This document shows, piece by piece, positions 1 to 12,120 of a stretch of DNA of 64,000 nucleotides. The stretch spans positions 101,554,393-101,618,392 of the forward strand of contig CM077115.1 in assembly GCA_039619475.1 (NCBI GenBank). The letters are read 5' to 3'. Each line of letters starts with the position of its first letter. Within the stretch, counting starts at the first letter, position 1. The translations under genes were made by a program, and so were the position numbers. The notes under the pieces were generated by a model. That model was not told where the DNA came from. It did no database searches and saw nothing but the letters and a program-made list of their open reading frames with translations. Source of the stretch: Icerya purchasi. Taxonomy: Eukaryota; Arthropoda; Insecta; Hemiptera; Monophlebidae.

Positions 1-436
1 CGTCCACTACCCAACTACAGATTTATAGGCAATATTTAGTTCGCTTATTTTCGTCGATTATGCGCCGCTGGCGTCAATACTATTGCAACGATAATTATTA
101 ACAACTAGAAAAAAAGAATTGTTCTCTTTATTCAACTTACTGCCATCACACCGAGTTGAAAGCGCTAGAAACGGGAACTATTACACGATCTGTTTCAAGT
201 ATCCGTTTCCGAAACCTGTTCTTTAAGAACAGCCTGCTCTCGAACGGACACCATCATTAAAACAGACAAAAAAAGCTCAATAATCGGAAACGAAACGCGA
301 CTACTTCGTTATAAAGCGACCCCAGCACCTTTTGCACACTGTATATTTATTGATAAATTTCTTTCTTTTTTTAATTTTCTCCGACGCTTCTCCGCATAAC
401 TAGAAGTACCGAAGGATTCGTCATTGATACGTATAT
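1..436. other. AT-rich unassigned left edge
   Basis: I see no long open frame, RNA gene or repeat unit here. It lies just upstream of the first R-family repeat. Confidence 0.5.
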
Positions 437-879
437 AACTCGTCCATTTTAGCCTCGCAAGGGTCTGTGCCCCTTGACCCCTCTTGCTTTCATTTCTGTC
501 TCTTTCTCTTCTATACTTTGTATAAAATTATCAAAATTTACAACGTAATTCTTACTGACATCAACACAAAAAAATTAACATAATCATAAAAATCCTATCC
601 TAACATTTAACATTCATTATATAAAATTAATTAATTTTTTCATTACATTTTTCGTTACACAAAATTACGATATTTTTTAAATAACAATAACAAAAATCCT
701 ATAAAATATAACAAACGTTACATAAAATTGGGACATTTTGCGTTACATAACATTGGAACATTTTGCGTTACATAACATTGGGACATTTTGCGTTACATAA
801 CATTGGGACATTTTGCGTTACATAACATTGGGACATTTTTTCTAATGGGGGATAGCCTAAGAATTACGTTGTAATTAAT
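437..879 (+). mobile_element. R-family composite repeat, copy R1
   Basis: This is the first of a family found again at about 9.5, 12.1, 12.5, 13.6, 17.45 and 60.2 kb. The order is: a head module starting AACTCG, with a GC hairpin (CAAGGGTCTGTGCCCCTTG here, CAAGGGGCTGTGCCCCTTG in the better copies); a pyrimidine-rich tract; a TA dinucleotide; the 14-nt sequence CAACGTAATTCTTA; an interior rich in CATTTTTCGTTACAT-like words; then the inverted TAAGAATTACGTTG and TA. The inverted repeats bound 541-871. The head module outside them is conserved between copies, so it is probably part of the mobile unit. I do not recognise a named family. TA at the inverted-repeat edges is what Tc1/mariner-type elements use, but the class is inference. 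Confidence 0.75.
716..840 (+). repeat. 25-bp minisatellite inside R1 (5 units)
   Basis: Five consecutive 25-nt units of the form CGTTACATAACATTGGGACA plus TTTTG. They are nearly identical; the first has AAAATT where the others have AACATT, and the second has GGAACA. Other family members carry only one to three diverged units, so the array expanded locally inside this copy. Confidence 0.9.
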
Positions 880-902
880 ATAATAATGGCTACGGGGTCA
901 TC

Positions 903-1015
903 AGGAAAAGTGTCCTGTTACGAAATTTGTCCAAAAAAATTTCACAATTTTATGTAACGAGATATGTAACGAAAATGTAATGAAAAAAGGTAACGAAAAA
1001 ATTTTTCAAACGGCG
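903..1015 (-). repeat. Internal fragment of the R repeat, reverse orientation
   Basis: The words TGTAACGAGATATGTAACG and TTTCACAATTTTATGTAACG match the interior of copy R3 in the same reading direction, so this fragment is reversed relative to R1. No end repeats are visible. Confidence 0.5.
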
Positions 1016-1081
1016 TAGCCAATGAAAAAGTTTACTCTTCTATGAGAATTATAAATGAACCAGACCTGGGTATATTATTTA

Positions 1082-1882
1082 CAACGTAATTCTTAAGCCG
1101 GCCCCCATTAGAAAAAATGTCCTAATTTTATGCAATGTTTGTAATATTTTAATTTTTACTGACTTCAAAAAAGAATGAGGTTATATGTTCGTCGTGTATG
1201 TTTTTTTTTTTTTTTATGTTTGTTGGCGCATAACTCATATTAATATAGACCAATTTTAAAAAGAGTACCATGTGAATGAAAATCGGTGAACATAAATTTA
1301 GTATTCGTCAAAAAACGTAAAAAAAATGTAGTTCCTTTGGATAACTTTTTTTTTTTTTTTATAATGTTGTATTAGTATAACAGAAGCGGTTGACTTAAAA
1401 TGCCACCAAACGCTTCAAAGTTGTCGTTCTCGAACCAAAAACGTGTCACATACAAGTGTGACCAATTCTTCGCTCGTCCTGTTTTCGTTTTTGCAATTCA
1501 CCTTTGCATTCGATGGCAGTTTTCGTTTTTGTAAACATAACGAATACACTCCTTATTACTGTGCTAGTTGATGAACAAAAAGTCCCACCATAAGCTTAAG
1601 CATGTAAAAACTATATTTATAATTTAATAATACCATGGAAACGCAAAATAAGTATTATTTATATGTGTTGTAGTATATTAAGTTGTTTCGGTAGTTTAAT
1701 AAAATTTATGGTATAAATTATTGGTTGTACTTTTTTTTTTTTAAATTGAGACATTTTTTCGTTACAAGATCTAATGGAGGACGGCCTAAGAATTACGTTT
1801 TGTAAATTTTGATAATTTTATACAAAGTGTAAAAGAAAAAGAGACAGAAATGTAAGCAAGAGTGGGCCAAAATGGCCGAGTT
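1082..1882 (-). mobile_element. Long variant of the R repeat, copy R2 (reverse)
   Basis: Inverted ends CAACGTAATTCTTA (1082) and AAGAATTACGTTTTG (to 1802) are each flanked by TA, giving a 721-bp element. The usual head module, in reverse, follows to about 1882 with GGGCCAAAATGGCCGAGTT. The interior at about 1190-1400 is absent from the short copies but recurs in the R5 copy at 12.66-12.92 and 13.35-13.43 kb. This long form may be closer to the ancestral element from which the short ones were deleted. No transposase frame is visible. Confidence 0.65.
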
Positions 1883-2312
1883 CATATATACATACATATA
1901 TGTGTATAACTGAAATTCAAAAATATATATTCGTCTGTCGTCAGCGCCGTCAGTAATTTTTTTCGACAAAAATTTGTTCGGTTGCGGTAGCTTCCTTGTA
2001 AAAAGTATAATAGGTTAAAAAGGAATTTTACCTAATGGACAAAATTGCTGCCGGAATTACTACTCTGCGTAAAATAATAATAAAATCGAATTAAGATGTT
2101 TTTTTTATGTTTTTCCGTATTTAGTGATTCTTCTAAATTTCCCTAAAACATATTGGAAGATTTTTAATTTCTTCGGCTACGTTAATGCAGTCGCCATTTA
2201 TCAGAAACGTCGACAAAGGTCGTCGAAAAGCTTACAACTTCGTCCTCCATTGAAGTAATTTTTTCGCTAATAAAATATAAATTAGACAATTAAATAAACT
2301 ATATACGCATTA
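1883..2312. other. Unassigned AT-rich spacer
   Basis: I see nothing identifiable beyond a short TA-rich stretch next to the end of R2. Confidence 0.4.
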
Positions 2313-2432
2313 AAAAAATAATTTACGGTAGACACCGTGTTATAAAAATTCTTTTATTTTAATGCTTATCGTTTAGGAAAGCATTAAAATAAAAGAATTC
2401 TTATAACATGATGTCTACCATAAATTATTTTT
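2313..2432. repeat. Near-perfect palindrome (about 50-nt arms, 12-nt loop)
   Basis: The arm running from AATTTACGGTAGACACCGTG to TTTTAATGCTT pairs with AAGCATTAAAATAAAAG through GATGTCTACCATAAATT across a loop around ATCGTTTAGGA. Only a few mismatches interrupt the stem. It could be a palindromic MITE or a microRNA-like hairpin; the sequence alone does not decide. Confidence 0.8.
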
Positions 2433-3226
2433 CTAATCCTATCCACTATTATGGAAGTTTCAGATGTTTAATATATATGTATTTTTTTAAACTGTTAAAT
2501 TCATTCGAGTTCGTCTAGTGTGAAAATTTTAACCTAGCGCAAATGGTATTTTCGATATTTTCTCACTAGCAGGATTCTTAAAGAACATTTTACCACAATT
2601 ACAACGACAAAAGAGGGAGGCAGAATTTTACCTCCTCCGTTCAGAAATAATACGAACGGAAAGAGTTAGAATTGCAGGGATCGTGGATTACGATGAAAAT
2701 GATAAGTTTGGTGGTTAAAAAGAAAAAAAAGGGTGAAGAAGGTAATCAAACATGGTTTAAGTGTAAACCAATAGTAGAGACAACAGCGTAGAGTAGGAAA
2801 ATGATAGACCCAGGGTTTCGTATTCGGCTGGATGGATAGAGAGAAAGTTTATTGGAAACGGAAGGAGCGTAAATATTTGAATAGAATCTAATACGGAATT
2901 TCACCCGGGCAGAAGACAAGTTAAAAGCGGGTTTCTAAATTTATTTATTTGGGATGCTGCTCGTCAATTATGGTTTGTAACTTAAAGTGCGGTCATAACT
3001 TTTTCAGCTTTCAAAGTGTGGAAGCAAACTGGATTCAAGCCGAATGTTATCCCCTAACATGTCGCGTGTTGCTTAGGTAAGTGGCACTTTAGTTCGTTTG
3101 TCGTTTCTTCGATGAAAATATTTTTTCGACTTTTGGGAAACTCGAACTAACCAGGTATCTGTGAAATGCTTGCAGATTCCGTTACGTCTTCAAGCTCCGA
3201 AGTCATATATATATATATATGTATAT
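2433..3226. other. Unassigned spacer
   Basis: No convincing gene. A donor-like TTAGGTAAGTGG lies near 3073, but no linked coding frame could be followed. Confidence 0.4.
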
Positions 3227-3641
3227 CAAGGCCGTGTCCACGGAGTGGGTTTTTGGGGGTTGAACCCTCCATGAGAACTGAAATAGTTATTATAAATACA
3301 CAAAAATCTGGAAAAAATCGCAAATTTAAAATAAATATCGATGATTTTTTAAGCTGTTCTTACCTACCTTTAAAAGAAAAAAGAAAAATTATGCTCCATA
3401 TTTTTAGGTACTTCACTAATATTTTATGCAAAATTTTTTATTACGAGTATAATCATTGACATATGTAATTTTTTGTAATATGTTTATAAAGTAATTCATT
3501 TATGAAAATGATTAATACATATAAATCAAAATTATGAAAATTATTAATAGTATGAATATTAGTGAAAAATGTATTGTTATTTATAAAATAAATATGTGAA
3601 AAAAATTTTCAACCCCCCTCAAAATTTTGGGCACGGGCCTG
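3227..3641 (+). mobile_element. hAT-type MITE, copy M1 (about 415 bp)
   Basis: The ends CAAGGCCGTGTCCA and TGGGCACGGGCCTG are inverted and match copies M2 (12919-13340) and M3 (14194-14616). It sits in a TA-rich microsatellite, so its own 8-bp target duplication is blurred (ATGTATAT against ATATATTT). It has an internal frame starting MRTEIVIINT, also seen in M2 and M3. The hAT assignment rests on the end structure and on the perfect 8-bp duplication of M3. Confidence 0.8.
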
Positions 3642-4738
3642 ATATATTTTTAAATTTTATCATTTAAATCTTCAGATGAAATTATCGATAAAGCGGCATA
3701 GGGATATGCCGAGAGCGAATAATGTTATCTCCCTTAATTTCGCTTTTCGATAGTTTGTAATAACAAAAGTTAAACGAAAGAATGAAGAAAGAATTGTTCC
3801 CCAGAAGCAGAATTTGTATATTTCTTTTTTTTTATTATTCCCTTTCAAGTAGATGAAAGACATTCGAATAGATTTATTTTATTTAAACGCTCGCTAGGAA
3901 AGAGCAACAAGCCTCGTCACCGATGAAAATGTATTTCAACTTTAAACGGAGGTTGATCCCGCGAGGCTTTGAGATAGCGTTAAATAGTATATAGTCGCGA
4001 CAAATCGTTATATTTTATTAGCTGTCGAATCGATTGGCAAGTAATTTCACTTTTGAAATGTCGCCAACGCTCGACACAACTGCTGTTGGTATCATTTTTC
4101 GAAATTATGAATATCATATATATGATGTCGCAACCATAAAATACGTACCATTAAAATGCATTACTACGCGCTCGATCGTAGAATTAATTCGTACTAATGA
4201 ATTTCGACGGAAAATATGATAAAATTTGTACTACATTAAAGTGATGCAACGTACACGCGCACATCAATCGTCGAACATATTAAATATATGTAAAAACGCT
4301 TATCCGTTAATAATGAATTTAACAGATAACGAAAATAACTGAAACATATATTTTTTGTAACATTGGAAACATTTTTCGAACTCCGGCTGCCCAATTCACG
4401 TATCGTTCGACTGATGATGGTAGATAGTCCAGACGCGTTTACAGAGACCACGCGCAATATAAGTGTTATTTATTATATGTTTTAGTTTCTTTACTTATTG
4501 CGGTATTATTAACATTTCTTTTCTTTCTAGTGCTGTACTCAGTTTTTGTGTGAGCGTAGGCAATCGCCCTATTCGTGCATTCTAGCTGTGCAGACATAGG
4601 CGTAGTGTTCTAAACAATTATTATATGCAATGCGGAGTAGTATACGAGCAAAAGACTACACTGGAAACTGATATTGTGTTTGATTTATCGATACCCCTAT
4701 TTGCCTACTAGACATCAATTAGCGCGCGTACGATTGTA
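3642..4738. other. Unassigned spacer
   Basis: Only short open frames with no recognisable motif. Confidence 0.4.
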
Positions 4739-5913
4739 CACTTTGTCAAAAAAGTACCGGGGAAATTGTTAATTTAAACTGCCCGCGCTGAAGGGATTTC
4801 AATTTTTTTTCTTCTCCTAGATTGATTCTTTTTCATTATGATGTCAAATTTAAGCACACAATCTGTCTATCAGTTTTGTTTACAACAGTTGCACAAGTAA
4901 GTGTACGTCACGAATGCTCCGCGATTTTCACAACGAACGAAATTATCGAACAAAGAGTTTTCCTTTTAAATTTTGTGTTGCGAATGGAATTTCATGTGCT
5001 GACGCGTTCAAAATGTCGGGGAAAAGGCTTTCGGTGATTCAGTTTTGTAACAGAAACGTGTGCGTACGAGTGATACAAAGCGTTTAAGGAGGGTCGTACG
5101 ACCTCCGACCTCTACTGCCGAACTGAACATCGACGCAATGACAAAAATTGCGCTCGGAAATCGCCGTGCCAGCTTAAGACTGACTGAAAATTTGGCCATG
5201 AGACAGCGCGCTGCTGCACGCAAAAGAACCGAATTACCTTCGGAAATAGTACACCGTAAGCAGATCTCTTTGGACACATGCTTGATCGTGCGAATTCCGA
5301 TCTATCGTTCATCATCGTAACTGGTGATGAGACCTCTCGGTCTACGAGTACGACATGCAAACAGGTCAACAATCATCAGAATGGATGAAGAATAACCACT
5401 GTCGCTCAAAAATCAAGGTGATGCTCATTGTTTTTTTTTTTTGTTTTTTTTTCTTCTTTTCTGGTACATCATAAATTGATTCCAAAGGGACAAATGGTCA
5501 ATAGCAAGAGTACCATTTGGACGTACTATTTGCGTGATAAATTCCGTCGAAAACGGCTAGAATTATGAAAGAGAACAACTCGTAGATTTTACACGACGAT
5601 AATGCGACATCGCATACGATTGTGAACGAATTTAAGGCCAAAAAAAAAAAAAAATGTAATCGCCTAATTTAGCTCCGTGTGCCTTTTTTCCCTCAAATTG
5701 TTGCTCCGTGGAACCGCCGTTTCGAGTCCATTGAAATTCGTGAAAGGAGCTTTAAAAGCCATGTGCTAGAAAGTGCCTATATAAAAAGATTTCGAAGATT
5801 GAAAAAAACCTCGAATGAAGAATATACTTCGAAGACGATGCGAAAATAAATTTCGATGATTGTATGTAAACATTATGCTTTAAAATTCCCGGTACTATTT
5901 TGACGCAGAATGT
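4739..5913 (+). pseudogene. Decayed mariner transposon with remnant transposase
   Basis: Inverted ends contain GTCAAAAAAGTACCGGGG on the left and, reversed, GTCAAAATAGTACCGGG on the right, with TA just outside the left end. The 1.17-kb length fits mariner. Between them, broken frames on the + strand still read as a mariner transposase: DLSVYEYDMQTGQQSSEW near 5330-5390, the region of the first catalytic aspartate; then KVMLIV, then HHKLIPKGQMVN near 5470-5510; then LHDDNATSHT near 5590-5620, the second catalytic aspartate region. Stops, frameshifts and poly-A/T expansions (near 5430-5460 and 5640) make it inactive. The family is sure from these motifs; the subfamily is not determined. Confidence 0.88.
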
Positions 5914-8900
5914 CGCATTATTTCCTGTTGCCTTTCACGCGATTGTTAACGGCTAATTTAATTACTAATTTAAAAGCGAGCAAATCATCGACACTGTAGA
6001 GTTCTCCGGATAAAGAAGTATCCTCGCGTGCGGAAAAACAATTTACAAATATGTTTACGTGACTGTGTAATACTTTCACGAAAAAAGGAAGAAATACACA
6101 GGATGGCAAAGAAGTTTTATGAGACTTTAAAAAAATCTATTACACAGGTATTTTTGCGATGCCGTGAAAATAGCTTGGCTGTTTCTAAACTAGGAGAACT
6201 TCTCGATGAATGATTTCATTTCGATCATTCATTGTCTCCCGCTACGCTACTAATACTAACTGCATGATGATAGGAATATTAGAAATCAAAAAAACCAAAG
6301 CGCTCATACATCAATCAGTATCGCGATACGTAGGCATCCGATAAAGACGTCGCCTCAGAAACGGAAGATGCAACGTCTCATTTACACGAGAAGAGAGAAC
6401 TTTAGCAGTTCCTTCTGCCACATCTTCTCGTCGTTCATCGTCATTAGCGTAAAAAGTTATATTGAAACGAGTTTCCAAAAAGAACATTAAAATATTAATT
6501 ACACCGCGGTGACAGATTTTCCGCAACCACTACTCTCTTTCCTTCTTTTTTTTCCTTCTTATTTTTAAACATTTGCCAAGTCCGTGTCACCAGTACGTAT
6601 GTATTATCACTAAAGACTGTGCCAAAACGGATGGAAAAAGTTTTCAAACTATTTAAAATTATAATATTATACAGCGCGTTTTGCTTCGGCGGCATCTCGT
6701 ATAAACGTATACCACACACTTTACATCGTGATTCGGCCATTTTCCCTAGAACATGTGTGCATCTATGTGTGCTCGTTAGTAAATGTTCTGTTTTCTTTTT
6801 GCTTTTTTTGTTGTTTTTTTTTTCTTTGCACTTATTTTTATGAGAAATACCCGATTTCTTAGTTGTTCCCGCTATTTCTTGGATACGATTAAAAATATAA
6901 CATGCCGAAAAGTAGGTACTGTTTGTAATATTTTTCGGAAAAATTTTTCTAGGGCCTCCTCGCGAATAATATTAAGTGTAAAGCATCCACAACCTAGAGA
7001 AGGAAGTGGCGAAAACAGGAATATCGGAGTGTACATTACGCTTAAAAGGTGTCTGTAACATAATTTGATAACAGTTGTTTTTTAATCGCATTCCGGAATA
7101 AATATAATTATAGAAGACACCTCTATTAATATTATTTGTATGCACCAATAGACACACGTTCTTGTAATATAAATCTATAAACGTTATAATCGTTTCAATT
7201 AAAATCCCCCCCTTTTGGTATCGATCCTGTACACGTTACTGTTAGAAGATGAGCTTTTTAACTATATACCTGCGCTGAATGTACACTGTGACGACAACTT
7301 CCCCCTAATGTGTTTACATATTGGTTAGCACCGCGTAAAAATTCTATCTGTACCGGAAATATTATAAACCGGCATAATCATACATAGCGTCGTAAATAAT
7401 TTTACGAATTGCGCTGCGGGTCAACACTCACTACGTACGATGCGGATAAATTACTTTTTGTTCTTTATGGGATTATTACTAGTTTATAGATATTTAGTAA
7501 GGTGTAAAATCAAGTTTCGATATTTTCGAGCGAGTCCACTAAACGAAAAGGATCGATTGGCTTACAGTCGGTTTTTTTGTGTATCTGTATGTTCGGTGCT
7601 TTCTGAAATAATCCCCCCCCCCTCCGGGTGAAAGGTAAATTTTTGCTGGGTTGGCTAAAATTCCGCGTAGGGCAATTTATCAGCCGGTTCTTCTGCAGCA
7701 GTCTCGTTGTTATTTTTACAGTTGAACATGAATAATTTTTGATCGGAATATGACTCTAATTAAAAACAGTCCGAAAAAGCGAGATTCGACTAAATCTAGA
7801 ATGACCAGCGCAGTGTAATACGGATTAGGAAGTGCGTGTTTAACAGATGAAACTAACTACAGAACTCTGTAATATATATCAGCGTGATCGGTAACTGGCT
7901 CATTCAGATGGAGTAGAGAAGGGAAACACGACGAGAGAACGGTAACGGAATAGAATAGCGTCGGCGAATGAGGATGAGAAGGCTCGAGTGGAAGCCAGAA
8001 ATTAGAAGGAAAATTTTAAAAAGATCAAAATCGTTCGGAAAAAAAAAACAGGTGTAAACGCATCATCGTAAAATGGGAAATATTTGAAAGGACGAAAAAA
8101 GAAAGATTTTTCGTTTTAAAGGAGCGATAGGAAGCAGCAACCCGAGAGGAAGATTCAACCTTCGACAATGCCTCTGCACGGCTGAGAACCCGCAGCAAAT
8201 TATAGAAAGAAACGAGTGCGGGGATCAAAGAGCGGGGGAGAATGATGAAAGGACGCGCGTGAACATGCGGGAAAACTGGTGACTCAAAGAGCACTTTCAC
8301 TGTTGGTTTCAAAACATTCTCGGAGCTTCGAATCCTTAATTCCGGTGATTCTTGCTGAATCAGTTTGCACATCTTATTCTGCGGTTCTCGTGGCTAATTG
8401 TTTTTCTTTTATACCGATCTTCATTTCCAAGAACTTTACCGTTTTAGAAATTCCTCTTGCTTAGCTTTTATTTCACTTTGTCGACTGATTTTGTTGTCCG
8501 CGTACAATTTCCCCTGTAATATTTTCTCCCCATTTTCAGCGCTTTACGTCACATTCCCCTACTTTTATTCCGTTTAACTGCATTTTTTCTTTTCGTCCGT
8601 TCTGTTTTGTCTTTACAAATTTTCTGGAAAAGGTAAAAAGATACATATACACCTATATATGAAAAAATCTGTTGTGGCGAACGGCAACACATCCTTTTGT
8701 ACGAGTATGTGGAGAGGAGGTCCCCCTAAGCCCTGAAGTCACAAACATTAAAAATAAACAACAAGTATTTTAAAGGGTAATAAATCGTAAAATTTATAAA
8801 GTATGTGCGTGATGTACAGTCGCAGCCTTATAGCGGAAGTACCCCTTCTGCTCAGACGATTCTAGCGAATAAGGGAGATGCACAACTGGATGATACCAAG

Positions 8901-9130
8901 AAGACACCGACAAAATTTCAATCTTCTACGATCAGTCTTTTTTAAGTTCTGCCTGATAAACACATACATAAGCACAGACTTCACGAAAAAACGAGATGCA
9001 TCTAAGGGAACGATTAAAATGGATTTTTTTTTTATCGGAACACGTGAGATTCAAAATACTCTACAAATACAGTACTTCTTTTCCTCCCATATATAAGGAA
9101 GTAATCAGGGATGGCCAAAATTGATATAAA
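5914..9130. other. Unassigned 3.2-kb region
   Basis: No supported gene. The longest open stretch (8025-8372, - strand, 115 codons) has no recognisable domain and no repeat similarity. A C-run lies near 7612-7622. Confidence 0.4.
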
Positions 9131-9173
9131 ATAAGTGAAGTAAAGTAAGTCCCATACTCTAGACAGGGCGTCA
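9131..9173 (-). repeat. 3' tail fragment of the tRNA-related SINE
   Basis: The words GTAAAGTAAGTCCCATACTC and GACAGGGCGTC are the reverse complement of the SINE tail seen at 44.82-44.88 kb (ACACCCTGTGTC then GGGGGGACTTACTTTAC). Only the tail is recognisable. Confidence 0.55.
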
Positions 9174-9543
9174 GGGATTTGTTAAAATTCATTTTATCCG
9201 TTAAAATATGGCAATTAAACATTTTTCACGATTTACTTCCTTGTTACTTCGCGTACAAGAAAGTAAAAAGAGAATTACTAAAACGTTTTTTTTTCTATTT
9301 CTCTTCATTTTCGGGATGTACAAAGCCTGCTAATCCCGACTGGTTATCCAGAGTAGCCAAAACAAAGTTACACTCGTACAATTACCGGATAAAAAAACGA
9401 GGGTCTGCATGCAGATTTAAATTTGAAGTAGACAATTAAGGTCATTCGTAACTTAGCTAGCAAGAAACAAATAATGTTCCAACAATACACAGCTACTCAA
9501 CGTCGCGCAAATGTTAGACCACTTAAACGGTTAAAGTCGAACT

Positions 9544-9972
9544 ATTAATTACAACGTAATTCTTAGGCTACCCCCCAAAAAATGTCCCAAAAAAATGTCC
9601 CAATTTTATGTAACGCTAAATGTCCCAAAAAAATGTCCCAGAAAAATGTCCCAATTTTATGTAACGTTTGTTATATTTTGTAGGATTTTTGTTATTGTTA
9701 TTTAAAAAATGTCACAATTTTATGTAATGAAATATGTAACGAAAAATGTAACGAAAAATGTAACGAAAAAATGTCTTAATTTTATATAACGGAAGGTAAA
9801 TGTTAGAATAGGATTTTTGTGGTTATGTTATTTTTTGTGTGTGTTGATGCCAGTAAGAATTACGTTGTTAATTTTGATCATTTTATACAAAGTATAGAAG
9901 AGAAAGAGACAGGAATGAAAGCAGGAGGAGTCAAGGGGCACAGCCCCTTGCGAGACCAAAGTGGCCGAGTTT
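9544..9972 (-). mobile_element. R-family composite repeat, copy R3 (reverse)
   Basis: It starts ATTAATTACAACGTAATTCT, runs through several AAAAAATGTCCCA and TGTAACGAAAAATGTAACG words, then the second inverted repeat near 9855-9870, and ends with the head module, whose hairpin reads CAAGGGGCACAGCCCCTTG, then GTGGCCGAGTT. A TA microsatellite follows. An open frame of 60 codons across its end is shared with R4 in translation, but it crosses the inverted repeat and is probably not a gene. Confidence 0.8.
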
Positions 9973-12120
9973 TACATATATATATAATAGAAATTAGTTA
10001 ATAAACTAATAAATTGTCAATATTAGTCATAACAGAAGTTAAGATTGTAATATACACTAATATATTTTGGGGAGAAAAAAATCATCGAGAATTAACCAGA
10101 GAAAAGTAATGAAAACTGAACGATAACAAAAAAGTAATTACAAAACGTGCTTTTACATATGAAAATATTTCATCTTTTTTTCGGTATTTAGAAAAATAAA
10201 AAGTATACGAAATCCGAAAACTCCAGCAAAAAATTTTTCAAGGACATACGTTGATTAATTTATTTTAAGCATCCGTTTAAAATCTTTTTTTTTTTTTTTG
10301 TTTGTTTGTTCCCGCTTATCAATGACCTTTTCAGGTAAGTAACGCGTGTGGCCCTGATATGTCAAGTTCGTTAATGTTCGATTTTTAAACGCAGCGTATA
10401 ATTTTGTTTGCACCATCGTATCACTTTAGTATGGCCATTAATAATTTCATATCGGCCGTGTAAATTACGATAAATAACATCACATGTGGTTTTCGTATTT
10501 TCGCTGGCATTATTACAGAACTTTTAAATTAGTATTTTGGTTTCGGTCCAAAATTTAAAAAAAAAAAATAATAATAATAATAATAATAATGATAGAACAA
10601 AAACGAGACAAAAACCGTTGAAAATCGTAAACTTAATATTTTATTTAGCACTCCGAGTAACCGTCTCTTTTTGATGTTTTGGAGGATTCCTAACATCTGC
10701 TTTTAGATTTCCTGGCCATTTAACTATTCTTCGAATAATCGAAAGACTCGGCCTCTTCTTTGACTCGAATATTTCGTTTGTTCCGATTAAATTCGGACAA
10801 GCAGAAATAAAACTGTATATTACGCATTGAAAATTTACAGGTGTCTTCGATTAAATCGTTATTTATCGCGAACAACTGATCGAATATACATATGTATGTA
10901 TGTATGTATGCGACGGATTCGCGCAACCGTTTATTTATCAATCGCTTTTAAAATGTGTACTATAGCACGTGCTGAAATCATGGCGGGCGAAAGTTTCGAA
11001 TGCGGACAAACAGTTTTGTTGAGTATACACAATCGTGAGGTTTTCTCGATATAAATTATTCGAAAACTGAAATCGTATTAACGGCTTTCCCGCCGAAAAG
11101 TATTGTTGTTTTATTATAAATTATTAAAATTATTCGATTTTCAAATGAAAAAAAAAGGTTAAAATTCGATTTTGATTTACTCGTCCAAATTTGTTTCATT
11201 GTCACTAACGTAGATCAGAGAAATAACCGTTACACTGCCCGCGCGATGCGCCTTGTAACCTCTTCCATATTCAAAGCCCAACCACTAAAGAAGACACATT
11301 AGACATACCGCGACAGTTAAAGCAGTAAGCAGCAAGGGCAAGTAGAACGAACACCGGTTGTCCGTAATTGACGGAACCCGTAAATGATGGCCATTTTGTT
11401 GAAAAGCAATCGAAAAGTGAACGCCCCTACTCCCGAGAGTACTTGTGTTAGCCGAGCGTTATAAATCGACATACAAGCCTATCTAACAAACCAGTAAGAA
11501 TAATGCGAGACTGCAGCGTGTACGATGTAGCGACTTTATAAAGAGTAGAATTCTTAGTTTAAAAGGATGACGTCAACGGTCCAATAGTACAATCATCGCT
11601 TTTCCCGTTGCAGCCCGACGCACACAACTTTGCATACCGGTGACGGAAACATTCCAGGGTGTTTCCTTTTTCGAGTTTACTAGTACAGAGCTATAGGATC
11701 TGTCGCCGTAGTTAAGTTCTACCGATAATAACAGAGAAGTGGCTACATGTTGCAATGGCGAAGAAATAATAAATCTATACCACTACTTAGTAGGCAGCTA
11801 TTAATCGATGTGACAAAATGATTGATAAAAGCTTTCAGAATGCCCTTGGGGCGAAAATCAGACTAATCAACCAGGTGATGACTATAGCGAGAATACGGTC
11901 TATTGTAATATATAAAAAGACAGACCGCTTTTGGAGCTCCTACACAGAATCGATCATATTGAATGGGAATTTTAAATAAAGTCGTCGTTTCGGTTAAATT
12001 TAATAAAGCCGGCAAACTTTACGTCAGGTAATTCGATTTTCCACTTTCACAACGGATATATTAACGAGATTAGTGCGTTCTCAAGCAGCCTGAAACCGTA
12101 TATATATGTATATAAATATA
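9973..12120. other. Unassigned 2.1-kb region
   Basis: There is an (AAT)n tract near 10568-10590 and ATGT repeats near 10890-10910. The 11.2-12.0 kb part is less AT-rich than its surroundings, but I could not follow a coding frame or splice structure in it. Confidence 0.4.

Noticed and set aside
437..879. R family as a Helitron
   Set aside because: There is a GC hairpin near one end and central tandem repeats, but no TC start and no CTRR end after the hairpin. TA-flanked inverted repeats argue against it.
8025..8372. 115-codon frame on the - strand
   Set aside because: No domain, no splice context and no repeat similarity. The length is possible by chance over 64 kb.
9819..10001. Frame similar in translation to one at 12070-12273
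   Set aside because: Both come from the R repeat head and inverted repeat, so similarity reflects repeat copies and not protein selection.
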